Shown: positions 48,206 through 59,700 of the stretch, piece by piece | How positions within the stretch are numbered: the first letter of the stretch is position 1 | Layout: each line of letters starts with the position of its first letter | From: Ipomoea triloba | Taxonomy: Eukaryota; Streptophyta; Magnoliopsida; Solanales; Convolvulaceae | NCBI RefSeq assembly: GCF_003576645.1 | Contig: NC_044916.1 | Location: 3,263,498 to 3,327,497, forward strand | Direction of reading: 5' to 3' | Length of the DNA: 64,000 nt | Made by a program: the position numbers and the translations under genes | The notes under the pieces: generated by a model | What the model saw: the letters and a program-made list of their open reading frames with translations, nothing else | What the model was told of the DNA's origin: nothing | Databases searched by the model: none

Positions 48206-48738
48206 TTAATATATACTCGACACAAGGTTAAGTTTTTGACTCTTACGTCTTTTCGTAATCTCGTTCTCAACTAATCAACATCAACTTCTCAAAATCTCAC
48301 CCCTTAAACTATATATGTTAATTTCTATAATTTGTTCAATTGTTTGTCTAATTATCCTAATTTTTGTTTTGTCCTAATTTTCCTAATTTTATTTTTGGCC
48401 TAATTCAATTGATGTTAGTTGCTCCCTAGTTTTGCCCTAATTTTGTGTTTTTTTTTTTTTTTGAACATTTGTTTTGTTGCAGAACTGCAAAAGGATATCT
48501 CAGCTCCACAAACATAGTTGATATTTTCCATCTATACCTGTAACTCTGTAAGTTGAATTTTGATTGCTTTGTTAATCTGTATCTATCTTAACATGTCATA
48601 ATTATCATTCATTTTTGGAGGTGTCATTTGGGGGGGGGGGAGGGGCATAGAGGTCAATTATTTTCATAATGTAGTTAGTAGCTCTTCTTCAGAGTTGGAA
48701 AGCTTATGGATTAAGTATTCAAACAAAAATGAAATTCA
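48206..48738. other. intergenic DNA
   Basis: No gene recognised. T run at 48449-48462 and G run at 48630-48640. Confidence 0.4.
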
Positions 48739-48747
48739 TATAATACA

Positions 48748-49511
48748 GAGTTAATACCACAAATGGTCCTCTGACTTTCATTTCTAACCACAAATAGTCA
48801 TCCATTAAAATTTCTGTTAAATAGGTGTTAAATCTAGGGGTATTATTGTCAAATTGATATATAATGGCCATAAAATAAAAATGTTTAGAATTTTTCACCA
48901 ACAAGCATAATTGAAACAATTAACAAATATAAATACTCCTAAATAAAAAGATAATACACCTTATATCTCGTAATTATGAGTACAAAATGAAGATTTAATA
49001 TTAGAGCTATCTGTTTTAATTTAACCAACAGATTAAAATGGAAGAATTTTTTTTTCAAAAACCTTGCTTCCATCATTTTCATGGTTGTTCATACATGGCC
49101 GATTAATAGTTTTCACTCTTCATTAATCGATCAAACATTTTGTTTGGGACATAACTGAAGGCCGCCACCGTTGAATTAATATAATTAATCAATTACAAAT
49201 TGCGAACATTAATCATGAATTTTTATTTAATTTGTTCATTTATGTAATTTGTCATGTCCATTTTGTTTTTATATTTATTAACTTAATGTTTAAAATTAAT
49301 TATGTTGTCATATAATTATCAAAAAGAAGTAATCATAATAATAATTTGACGATATTACCCCTAGATTTAACACATATTTAACAGAAATTTTAACAGAGGA
49401 CTATTTCTGGTCAAAAATGAAAGTCAAAGAACCATTTGTGGTCGAATTGAAAGTCGAGGACTAAAAGGAGTACTAGCCCAATAGTCAGAGGACCATTTGT
49501 GGTATTAACTC
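48748..49511. mobile_element. MULE-type MITE, GAGTTAAT family
   Basis: The ends gagttaataccacaaatgg and (opposite strand) gagttaataccacaaatgg agree for at least 27 bases and open inverted repeats that continue more loosely inward (cccctagatttaacac in both arms). A perfect 9-bp target duplication, tataataca, is at 48739-48747 and 49512-49520. 764 bp, no open frame of note. Confidence 0.85.
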
Positions 49512-49520
49512 TATAATACA

Positions 49521-49889
49521 TGTTGGTATAAGCATCTACGTATACTATGATTCTAGACTATTTGATTGTTTGACTGTTGATTTTAAATTTTATTCTATTA
49601 TTTTATAAATTAATTCATTATATCTATGCATTCTCTTTGACTGTTTAAATCATCCATTATTCTAAAAGATTTTGCCTATTATTCTTTGACGGTATAAATC
49701 ATCCATTATTCTAAAAGATTTTGTCTATTATTCTATTATTTTCGCAAAGTAGTTCATATCTTATGTCTTGTATGTGGATTAGTTAATGTAAATGGCGCGG
49801 AATTACGACAATATAATGGGGTTGGAAATTAGTTTGTTAATCTTCGTCCCCACTAAAAGAAAATTTTGGCTCCCACGGCCTATATATAT
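49521..49889. other. A+T-rich intergenic DNA
   Basis: No gene. A short duplication (catccattattctaaaagat, twice) lies at about 49650-49725. Confidence 0.4.
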
Positions 49890-49905
49890 AAGGTAATAGT
49901 AATTA

Positions 49906-50361
49906 GGGTCACACTTGTGTGAGACCGTCTCACGGATCCTTATTCGTGAGACGAGTCGGGTCGGGTCAAAGCACAATGCAAATGTCATACTTATATGTGT
50001 AAATATCATACTTGTATGTTCAAATATAACACTTATCAAGAATACAATTTTTGCTACTTATAAGAGAAAAAGTAATACATTTTTCATAATAATTAATGTT
50101 GACAAGTGTCCCTTATTTATAAAGGCAAATATAATATTTTTGAGGAAAAAAGTAATACTTTTAAATTGAAATGTAAAAGTGTTGTATTTTCCCATAAAAG
50201 TATTACATTTACCCTTATAAGTAACAAAAATTTTATTCCTAATTAGTATTACATTTGAGCATATAAGTATGACATTTGTGCATATAAGTGTTACAATTGC
50301 ATATTGACCCGACCCGACCCGACACGTCTCATGGTGAGACGGTCTCACACAAGTTTTAGCC
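49906..50361. mobile_element. MULE-type MITE with CACACTTGTGTGAGAC ends
   Basis: The left end gggtcacacttgtgtgagac and the right end (opposite strand) ggctaaaacttgtgtgagac share acttgtgtgagaccgtctcac. Perfect 9-bp duplication, tagtaatta, at 49897-49905 and 50362-50370. 456 bp, non-coding. The broken copies at 44438-45448 belong to the same family. Confidence 0.88.
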
Positions 50362-50376
50362 TAGTAATTAATAATA

Positions 50377-50847
50377 GAATTAATTTCACCAGAGGTCCCT
50401 TATCTTTGATGACAATACCAAATTTAGTCCCACACTATCGTTTTTGCCGTATAACATCTTAGACTATTACTGGTCTTTCTCATGAATTTTCCTATTTTTA
50501 ATAAAGGCATTTTTGTCTTTTCATATTTTTTCTTTTGTTATTTTTTCCAAATTCAACCGGTTTAATTGGTTTTTGACTTTACTAAAAATCGGTTGAAAAT
50601 ATGATTACTAAAAATCAGAGGTTATCTAAAGTCCTAAACCAATTAATTAAATTGGTTGAAATCGAAAAAAAATAACAAAAGAAAAATATGAAAAGACAAA
50701 AATATCATTAATAAAAATATGAAAATCATGAGAATGACTAAAAGTGTTCAAAAAATAATAGTCTGGGATGTTAAATGGCAAAAATGATAGTCTAATACTA
50801 AATTTGGAATTGCCACCAAAGACAAGGATCTCGGGTGGAATTAACTC
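50377..50847. mobile_element. MULE-type MITE, GAGTTAAT family
   Basis: The left end gaattaatttcaccagagg and the right end (opposite strand) gagttaattccacccgag form an inverted pair. Perfect 9-bp duplication, ttaataata, at 50368-50376 and 50848-50856. Its target overlaps the last three bases of the neighbouring element's duplication. 471 bp, non-coding. Confidence 0.85.
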
Positions 50848-51260
50848 TTAATAATATTAATATATATTGATATATGGATTTAATAAACCTAATAATATAT
50901 ACTACATAATTAAATTACTATATGTGGCTCGATGTGTTGGATAGGAATGAGAAAGACTAGATACGTTCTCTGCTTATAAAGAAAGATAACTTTGCTCGCT
51001 TCGTCAACCAATGAACAGAAAGAGAGTCCTCGTCATTCGTCAATAGAGAAAGGTGGTCGAGGGCTAGAACTTCTCTATTGTCCTCGGTCGACATGTTAAG
51101 AGCCCCAATCTTCATCCAACCAGGGGTTTTTGTCCTCATCAGGATAAGAGTCGCCGCCCTCATCCGACCAGGGGTCCTTGTCATTTTCACAGTGAGGATC
51201 GTTGTTCGTGTCTCACCGAGGATCTTTATCCCAAACATATTTTAAGTGCTCAAGGATGTT

Positions 51261-51494
51261 GTAAAGAAATGTTGTAAACTCATTATGGAGTTGGTAAATT
51301 TAAATTTTGTAAAGAGGGATGCAATATGTTAGCCCATGCCATAGCTCGAAGATCTCTTGATGATTCGAGTTTGGAGACTGTTGAGTACTTTGATTGTATT
51401 CCCAGTTTTATTTCTTGTATGACTTGTTTGGATGTTGAGATGAATTAATATATTTGGTTTTGTTTCCAAAAAGAAAAAAAGAAAAAAAAAAAAG
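51261..51494 (+). pseudogene. 5'-truncated LINE ending in RNase H relic and A tail
   Basis: Bounded by a perfect 15-bp direct repeat, gtgctcaaggatgtt (51246-51260 and 51495-51509), with an A-rich tail just before the second copy. The frame reads ELVNLNFVKRDA, then after a 1-base shift MLAHAIARRSLDDSSLE and FDCIPSFISCM. This is the C-terminal RNase H-like motif of plant LINEs. It interrupts module Y. Confidence 0.85.
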
Positions 51495-51960
51495 GTGCTC
51501 AAGGATGTTTCAATTCTCAAAGCGTGCAAGCAGCGTGCTTCTTCAACATTTTGAATCACTTTAAATGTTTTTGGATTAAATAAAATGCTTGTAATTGTTT
51601 ATCCAATTCATTGTTTAATGGAAAATGAGTGACTTTAAATGTTTTTGGATTAAATAAAATGCTTGTAATTGTTTATCCAATCCATTATTTAATGGAAAAT
51701 GAGTAAACGATTAGCAATAATTTGTACTTATTGGTCGCGGTTATGTAAAATCTTTCATTATGACCGAAAGGGCATTTAAGGTCCAACATTCTATTTAATA
51801 TTTTGTCGTCTTCGTTGCTAATTTTACACTTGATTACCTAGTTCTCAGTGGCCTTGGTTTAGAAACCATCAATTGCAAAATACAAATATTTGATATTAAT
51901 TTATCAAATTTTAAATATAATTGCTATGCATAATTGTAACCAAACACAAATGTTTGAGTT
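51495..51960 (+). repeat. dispersed repeat module Y, continued
   Basis: Continues module Y after the LINE. A 75-bp tandem copy (ctttaaatgtttttggatta at about 51560 and 51632) lies near its start. Confidence 0.6.
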
Positions 51961-52390
51961 TTTTTTTTTTTAACTAAAGTTTTAAAGACTTAGATATAGT
52001 TAGTACGGTCAAAGCGGCCCGGCTCAGCCCATTAGGCCTGCCCCACCGCGGGCTTAATTTCTGGCGGGTTTTTGCGGGCTAGGGTTCATGCAACCGCTAT
52101 AATGCTCCTAACACTATTGGGAAGTAGCGAATCAAGTTTAAAGAAAGTGTGTTATATACGACTTGGAATATTTTCCTTGTTTTCATTCCGTTGTTACTTT
52201 GTGATTATTTCTAAGAATTTTAAATCCCGTTATTTATTTTATTTTATAGTTTGATTTATCAACTCATTCAAAGCCAACAAAAAAATAAATTTTCAACCGC
52301 TAAACATGTCAAATTCTAAAATTTCGACCACTTTCCATTGGTCGAGTATCCAACGCTTTTTTATAGTGAAATAGTATCGAGAAAGATTTA
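51961..52390. other. repeat-derived intergenic DNA
   Basis: The stretch 52079-52200 resembles the start of module X (gctcctaacactattgg, gtgttatatacgacttgg) but is diverged. No gene. Confidence 0.4.
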
Positions 52391-52399
52391 AAATAAATT

Positions 52400-53129
52400 G
52401 AAAAGAGCAATTATCAATTTTGGTCACACAAGTATTAGCAAAATGACAGTTTTAGTCCACATGTTTAATTAATATCAATTTTCATCTACAACTCTTGCTT
52501 TTGTGCTAAAATTAATCACGTCGACTACCCCTCCGGCTAAAACATGTCAGATTGTGTAATTTGTAAAGGTATTTTCATCGATTCATGTATAAAATGCCAA
52601 TTCCATAAATGTATAAACTCCCATCCAAAATACACCAAGCCTTCGTACTCCATTATCGCTGCCACGTTCGGACGAGGGTCCCGTAGAGGATGGCTTCGTG
52701 AGCGCACGTCAATCGACAAGCTAATGAACAAGATGTCGGGCTGAATTGGGGAAGCCCCAATCATCGGCGTCTACACCTATGCCTGCGAGCTGTGCGAAGT
52801 CTCTTGCACGCGCGGGCAAAGGCGAAGCCATCCTCCACGCGGAACCCTTGCCCGACGAACGTGGCCAAGATAATTGAGTACAAAGGTCTTGGCATATTTT
52901 GGATTGCGGTTCATACATTAATGGAATAGGCATATTATACATGAATGGACGAAAATACCTTTACAAATTACAACCTGACATGTTTTAGTTGAAGGGGCCG
53001 GGTGACCCCGTGATCAATTTTAACACTTAAATTATAGTCGTGGATGAAAATTGATAGTAATTAAACATGTGAACCAAAATTATCATTTTGCTAACACTCA
53101 TATGACCAAAATTGATATTTGCTCAAATT
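52400..53129. mobile_element. foldback MULE-type element, very long inverted repeats
   Basis: Almost the whole element folds on itself. The left arm from agagcaattatcaattttgg to about 52720 pairs with the right arm ending ccaaaattgatatttgctc. The flanks aaattgaaa and aaattaaaa match at 8 of 9 positions. The inner arm ends are GC-rich and gene-like (gaggatggcttcg in both arms). The unpaired centre is about 52720-52800. I do not recognise the source of the GC-rich part. Non-autonomous. Confidence 0.7.
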
Positions 53130-53263
53130 AAAAATAAGTTTTCCCATAATCAATCTAAAGTCCCCTCAAACAAATTACATTCAAGTTTTTAGTAAATTGT
53201 CCATCCTAGAGAAGATTTCCTTCTATTTTCTTTATGCAAGTCAAGTAGTCAAAATGTAAAAAG

Positions 53264-53298
<35 letters not shown>

Positions 53299-53327
53299 TA
53301 AATAAATAAATAAATAAATAAATAAAA
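53264..53327. repeat. (TAA)n(TAAA)n microsatellite
   Basis: TAA units followed by AAAT units. Confidence 0.9.
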
Positions 53328-53478
53328 TTTCCTTAATTCCCATTAAAAATAAATTAATCTTGAAAATTTTGCAATTTTGCATATAACTCCATTTATTTAA
53401 TATTTAAAAAAAAAATACCAATACTACAAGTTCCTCCCATCCAGGTTGATGGTCCATTCTCACCACTTTGAATTGTTT

Positions 53479-53593
53479 TTTTTTTTTTTTTACTGAAGCC
53501 CAACAAAGTCAACATTGCCCCCACTGAGGCTCGAACCCATGACCTCCCACTTGGGTGAATCACTTCATGCCGCTTGACCACAAGGCCTTTGGC
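53479..53593 (-). mobile_element. tRNA-derived SINE, family S2 (best copy)
   Basis: On the minus strand: ggccttgtggtcaagcgg (A box), then atgggttcgagcctcag (B box), a short body with gttgggcttcagta, then an A tail. Perfect 16-bp target duplication, ccactttgaattgttt, at 53463-53478 and 53594-53609. About 115 bp. Confidence 0.88.
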
Positions 53594-53609
53594 CCACTTT
53601 GAATTGTTT

Positions 53610-54687
53610 AATATACAGAAATCTAATAATTAATCTCCCACTTATATTTAACTAATTCATTAATTATTATCCTATTTAAGCAATTATATTCCTCGTAGAT
53701 TCGAAGCCATTTACATTATCTTCTTCAAAGTCAACTTTCAATTCTCCTACTCCATGGCCGGCAATTTCATTTTGAGTGCAATTGATCTTGAATGGGTCAT
53801 ATCTTCCTTTTAAGAATTTTAATTTCTTTTTGCAACTATTACTTATGGTGCACCTGGATAAACTTTACTTTTATGTAATAGTCTATAAATCACAGAGGAT
53901 AAATCATAGAAGAAAGTTAAATGTACGCATTAAGAAGAGTTGATGCTACGAGCTTGATTAAAATAGTGTTGACAAAAATTAAATTTGTGACCATCTATTT
54001 TTTAGAATAATGTATAATTCACCAACTCGACTCCCATTCGAAAAAGAATTTTAATTTTTAATAGCCCCATGGTCCCGGTCTAGTACCAGTTCATCTGTTT
54101 AGGTTTTGGTTCACGAATTGACAATCCGAACCTTCTTATTTTTTTCCTTCTCATGTATTTTTTTCAAGGTCATAAATTAATACATATTACAATTATCAAA
54201 TAATTAATATATATGGCCATTAATATTAATATATTTATTAGTCATATCGGCTTTTAGTTATTAATGAAATTTTAAAAATTAAACATTCATAATGTATTGT
54301 AATTATATCCAAATCTTTAAAATTTTGATAAATAAAAATTATTAAAATCTTTTTGTTTTGTGATATTCATTATGTAGTACCAGAGTTTACCAAGTACCTA
54401 TCTTTTGTAGTGACTACAGGTTTCTCTTGTCATAAAGAAAGATAATAAAGTGTAAAGTATGTTTTTTTTTCATGTTTATTCCATTTCTATTTCTTAAACA
54501 TATCAAACATTATAATACAATTTCTAAAGTTTATTGCTTTTACATATAAACAATGGAATATAAAATTCATATTCTATTCATTGCTATTTTATTCCATGTG
54601 AAATTGGATTCCGATCAATTCTTTCAAAATTTATACCGTGAATCAATTCCTACTATAATTGATGTATATACTAATTTATATATAGTA

Positions 54688-54690
<3 letters not shown>
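53610..54690. other. A+T-rich intergenic DNA
   Basis: No gene recognised. Confidence 0.4.

Positions 54691-54691
<1 letters not shown>

Positions 54692-54741
<50 letters not shown>
54692..54741. repeat. (TA)n microsatellite
   Basis: About 50 bp of TA directly before module Z copy 3. Confidence 0.95.
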
Positions 54742-54746
<5 letters not shown>

Positions 54747-55440
54747 ATAGTAATTAATAATATTAACATATTGTGATATATGAATTTATTATACCTAATA
54801 ATATATACTATGTATTAAATTACTATGGGTGCCTCTTTGTGTTGGATAGGAACCAAAAAGACTAGTCTTCAGCTTATAAAAGAAAACATATTTGCCCACA
54901 TCCTCAACCAATGAATAGGAGGAGAGTCCTCGTCAATAGAGGAAGACAATTAGTTGATCGTTGAACTCCTTTATTATTCTCAGCTCGATCGACATGTTAA
55001 GGGTAACAGCCCTCTCCCAAGTGGGGGTCTTCATCCTCGTCAGGATAACAGTCATTGTCCTCATTCGATCGGGGTCTATGTCCTTATTAGGCGAAGGGCC
55101 CTTGTCTATGTCCCACACAGGATCATTGTGGGATAGGAACCAAAAAAGACTAGAAAGATTAGAAACATCTTCAGCTATATAAAAGAAGACATGTTTGCCC
55201 ATATCCTCAACCAACCAACGAATAGGAGGAGAGTCCTCGTCAATAGAGGAAGACAATCAGCTGAACTCTTTTATATTATTCTCGATCAACATGTTAAGAG
55301 TAATAATCCTCGCCCAATCAGGAGTCTTCGTCCTCGTCAAGATAATAGTCATTGTCCTCATTCAATCAGGAGTGTATGTCCTTATTAGGCGAAAGGTCCT
55401 TATATCTGTGTCCCATAAAGGATCTTTATCCTAAACATAT
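54741..55440 (+). repeat. dispersed repeat module Z, copy 3 (tandem)
   Basis: gggtaatagtaattaataat, then gtgttggataggaacc, then a unit of about 300 bp present twice (gataggaacc at about 54846 and 55132, aggaggagagtcctcgtcaa at about 54917 and 55224). An uninterrupted target site for the two MITEs of copy 2 is at 54744-54760. Confidence 0.65.
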
Positions 55441-55600
55441 TTTAAGTGCTCATGGATGTTTTAGTTATCAGAGCGTACAAGTGGCGTGCATCCTCAAGCT
55501 TCTGATAATTTTAAATGTTTCTGGCATTAAATAAACGCTTGTAATTATTTATTCAATCCATTGTTTAATGGCAAATGAGTAAATGATTAGCAATAGTTTA
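55438..55600 (+). repeat. dispersed repeat module Y (short copy)
   Basis: ttttaagtgctcatggatg, gcgtacaagtggcgtgc, cgcttgtaattatttatt, ggcaaatgagtaaatgatt. Confidence 0.6.
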
Positions 55601-55660
55601 TGATTTGAGAACTAGAATCATGATCAATCCTAATGTTTGGTAGCCCTAGCATAAACAATG

Positions 55661-55762
55661 TAACACAAATCAAAGATTGAAAGTATGGAATGCCAATTAT
55701 TTGGATGAATATAACACAAATCAAAGATTGAAAGTATGGAATGCCAATTATTTGGATGAATA
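55661..55762. repeat. 51-bp tandem duplication
   Basis: taacacaaatcaaagattg starts at 55661 and 55712. Both units look the same to the end (atttggatgaata). Confidence 0.9.
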
Positions 55763-56632
55763 TGATGGTAGAAATAGCTTGAGTCATGCATAGTGATTCA
55801 GGTGCTCAAATATACTAATTATAGTGAAAGTGTGATTCTTTTCTTTCTTTTTTAAAAAATTATATGGAGGCATCTTTATGCACAATAATAATGTATCGAC
55901 TATACTTTGACATATCAAATCTCGATATGTGAAATGATAACAAATATCTAGCTATACTCTTGGAGCAACAATTTGGGATTGGTGATAATTAACTACTCCA
56001 TATCTTTTATTTTAGTAGTCAAGCCCTTAAATCCAAATAACCTTAAAAGTGATGAATAAATAGACATGATTTGTCTTACAAATGAGTAAATAATTTACAA
56101 TCTAGAAGCGATTGAATGACCTTAAAAACAACAAAAAATGGAGACATGTTCAAATGACTTTGTATCTTCATCCTTATTGAGTCAACTTCAATAAAAAATG
56201 GATAATAACTCCGATCCAACAAGGCAACAAGTGCAAAACAAATGCATAAACGCCGAATAATTAAGAACAAAAATAAATAAAAATTAAAAACATTATTTTT
56301 AATTAATCAATAAACTGGGCGAAGTATGATTCTCAAAGATCATAACTTTTATTTTTACCCACATTATTTTGACATTTTTTTCAAATTCGTTGTATAAGAT
56401 CTTCCATTGAACTTTACGTCTTTACCCCTAGTGCATTATGAGTTTTTCTAGTTATTTTTTTGAAGGTATGAGTTTTTCTAGTTATAAAATAAAAATAAAA
56501 ATAAAAAGAAACATTTCCGGTCACTCGGTCAGTAGTCAAGTCGTCGAGACTCCAAAAGCAAAATTGGTTGTGTGTGGCAATAACAAATCAGCGAATGCCG
56601 CGTGGCGGCGCGTATGTAAAAAATTTCTCTGT
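55763..56632. other. intergenic DNA, VAP4-like promoter region
   Basis: No gene recognised. A short duplication (gagtttttctagttat twice) lies at 56440-56483. Confidence 0.4.
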
Positions 56633-56640
56633 TATAAATA
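56633..56640 (+). promoter_or_regulatory. candidate TATA box of the VAP4-like gene
   Basis: TATAAATA lies 115 bp before the chosen start codon. It supports the Met at 56756 over the open frame that extends further upstream. Confidence 0.6.
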
Positions 56641-56755
56641 CTCGCTTCAAAATTCAAACCGTTCATACCTTCCCAACCAACCCGTTGCATTTTTTCCAAC
56701 TCCAAGACTTTTCCAAACCAGAGCACCGCCGCCTGCGCTTTCTTCCGGGGAAATC

Positions 56756-59700
56756 ATGGCCTCCGCCGCTGCCGGCGCCGCCGGAAAGGATACAAAAGTA
56801 TTCGGTCTGTTTAAGCTCCCGTTCCGGAAGCCTTCTCCCGCTTCTACTTCTGGTTCACCGATAAACCACGCTCAGTCTCACAGTCAGCAGCAAAGTCAAG
56901 GTCAAAATCCGCCGGGACCTCGCAAAGTCTCCACCGTAGTGCGCTCTTTTCTCCCCACGCCGCGCCGTTTGAAGCTCGATCCGGCCAAAAGGCTGTATTT
57001 TCCATGTACGCCGCCTATCCTTGTCTCTCTGTCAATTTCTTCCATTTTCTTTTCGCTTTTTTATTCCCTTTAATAGCTGTGCTCTGATGTGAATAACCTG
57101 CTTTTATGACGGAGTTTGATTTTTGGTTGTTCATTAATTGTTTAAAATTGGGCAATGATCAATCTTTAAGGCAATTGCTTTAAAATGGAGGTTCTTGATT
57201 TATCGGCGAGAGATTATTATTAACCGTAATAACTGTGTGTTTCCAGTAAGGGTGTGTTTGGTTCACATATGGGAATCGGAATCAGAATGGGTATCAAATA
57301 TTGGGTAACTGTAATGTGTTTTGGTGAAAGTATTTTGCATGTTTAGGGTGGAATGAGAATGAGTACCCCAATTAATGGGGTAATCAAAACCCTGTAGTAT
57401 TCTAAAAACCTGTCAATCAAACAATAATAATGACCTTGATACTCATTCCTGGTAGCTAAACCTGTCAACCAAACACACCCTAAGAAACTTTTTGAATTGA
57501 CGCAAGACACAAGTTCTTTAAATGGGGGGAAAAGTTTGAACTTATGCATGCAGAAAAAATATAAAAAGAAAAAACTTTATGCTGGGAATCTAGCTTGTTT
57601 ATTTTTTGTCCTCCTTGAAGTAAAGTGGAATGCAGGTGTTTTAGCCTTTAGGGTGTGTTGAACCATGGATTGTCACCTCAACTATTAGCTTCAAAGTTGT
57701 TGAATTGGTAACCACAAGGTTACCAGTTCGACTCCTAAAGGGAGTAGCCTATCGGCTTTCTCGATTTGAGCCAATCAGTTAAGCTGGTTTTGAGCCAATC
57801 AATTATGAGCAATTTAGGCTGGTTTACCTCTTGTGATTTTGTGCACACCCTTGACTAGTAGCTGCAGGTTTCCCTCTGTCCCTCAAAAAAAGGTGTTAGT
57901 TTCATCAAATTAATGAGTTTATGGTAGAACATTCAGAATGTACAGATGGCTGTTAGAGATTCTATTCACCAGAATTGCTAATTATTGAACAAAAGTTATG
58001 ATCTTACTATGATGGGACATTTTTATAAGAGTTTGTGGTAATGTTTTGTACACCTTAAATTTGGTTGTGTATAAGTTTGTAGTTTTCCAACTTTCTGCAT
58101 TCTACTTTTGAAAAGACGACTCTGGAAGCTGGGATGTTCATTATGTCATGTGTTCTGTTCTTAGATTCAGAACTGTTGAACATCAAGTTTTCGATATTTG
58201 AAGACTCTAGCAGCAGTATTTGGACTTTGGCCAAGATAAATGTATAGTTGAATGCATTTCAAAAGTTTTGTGACTCTTTGTCTGACTGATCTTTTTCAAT
58301 GTTTGCTAAAATTTTAGCTTTTCAAATGTTACGAATATCTGTTTTTTTTTTTCTTCATTTAATAGTCTCCTAATCTTCATTTTTGGAAACCTAGATATTC
58401 AGCCAAGACTCAAGCTTCAATTATGTGTGTTAGACTGGGCTAAATTGATGGTTCTTTTTCTTTTTTTTTTTGGTGGTGCTACAGATGAACCTGGTAAACA
58501 AGTTCGAAGTGCTATTAAGATTAAGAATACTAGCAAGTCCCTTGTAGCTTTCAAGGTAGCGAAATACTCAACTCGGGATTATCATTCTGCTTATATTGTA
58601 TCCTAAAATATGCAGTCCGTTTTATCTGATTGGTGCTGTTTTCTTATGTTCCTAGTTCCAAACAACTTCACCAAAAAGCTGTTTCATGCGTCCTCCCGGG
58701 GCTGTTCTTGCTCCTGGCAAGAGTATCATAGCAACTGGTAATTAATCAGCATTTATATATTGTGGTGAAGCAATTTTATTCTCTTCATTATATATATATA
58801 TTTTTTGTATCTCTTCTATTTGTTGAGTTATAACTGATATTCTGTGAGTATCACTCTCTGATTTTTGCACCACTGCTCTAGTGTTCAAGTTTGTAGAGCC
58901 TCCAGAGAACAACGAAAAACCTAATCAGAGGCTTCAGAGCAGCAAGGTGAAATTCAAAATCATGAGCCTCAAGGTTAAAGGAGACATGGAGTATAAACCC
59001 GAGTTGGTTAGTAGCCTACTTCCCATTCACATCAATCACGAGTCATCCCTGGTAATCAAATATAGTGGTCGGGTATGGTGTACACACCTAAAAAGGGCCA
59101 AATATGGGCGTGCACGTGTATTTTTCCCAACCCATCCATTGGCCACCCTATGTAGAACATAGCGTATATTCTCTTGAACCTTTGATAGTTTTTTCTTTGG
59201 TCAGCTGCAATTATGGTAGATTGGATTTTACTTGAAATTGTTATGCTTTCTTAGTACTAATAAGGTGAAATGGTTAGAGGACATATCAGTTTTCACATAA
59301 AGGGAAAAAAAACACACTGCATATAGATCAGATTAGCTTCATCTTATGCAAACCCGATGATTATAGCTAATACCCTTCTGACTTCTGTTGCTTGACATTC
59401 TCGGAGTTGAAACGTAAAATAATTATTTGTGATTCCTAACAGTTTGAAGAGCAAAGCGATCAAATAGCTAAGGAACAGATACTACAGGTTGTTTTTCTTG
59501 ATGCGGGACGTCCTACTGCTGTGAGTAAAGATTATTGCTTTTAATTCGATATGGAAACGTGTATCATTCGAAAATTGACTTTAAAAGGTGATGCTGTCTG
59601 TTTTAATCTCGCCCCCGGATTTCTTGTAGGCTTTAGAGAAACTCAAGCGCCAGCTGGCTGAGGCCGACGCTGCTGCTGAGGCCTCCAAGAAGCCAGCAAA

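Larger units (their letters stand above)
49890..51240 (+). repeat. dispersed repeat module Z, copy 2 (interrupted)
   Basis: Same order as copy 1 (gtaatagtaatta, then gtgttggataggaatgag, gagtcctcgtcattcg, aggataagagtcgccgcc). Two MITEs (49906-50361 and 50377-50847) are inserted near its start. Confidence 0.65.

Noticed and set aside
41870..48210. A complete retrotransposon with gag-pol between the repeat copies
   Set aside because: No reverse transcriptase, integrase or protease motifs are found in any frame; all copies are non-coding.
56438..57073. Open frame starting upstream of the VAP4-like gene
   Set aside because: The first 106 codons precede or overlap the TATA box at 56633 and have no family resemblance; the real exon starts at 56756 and ends at 57005, so the tail is intron read-through.
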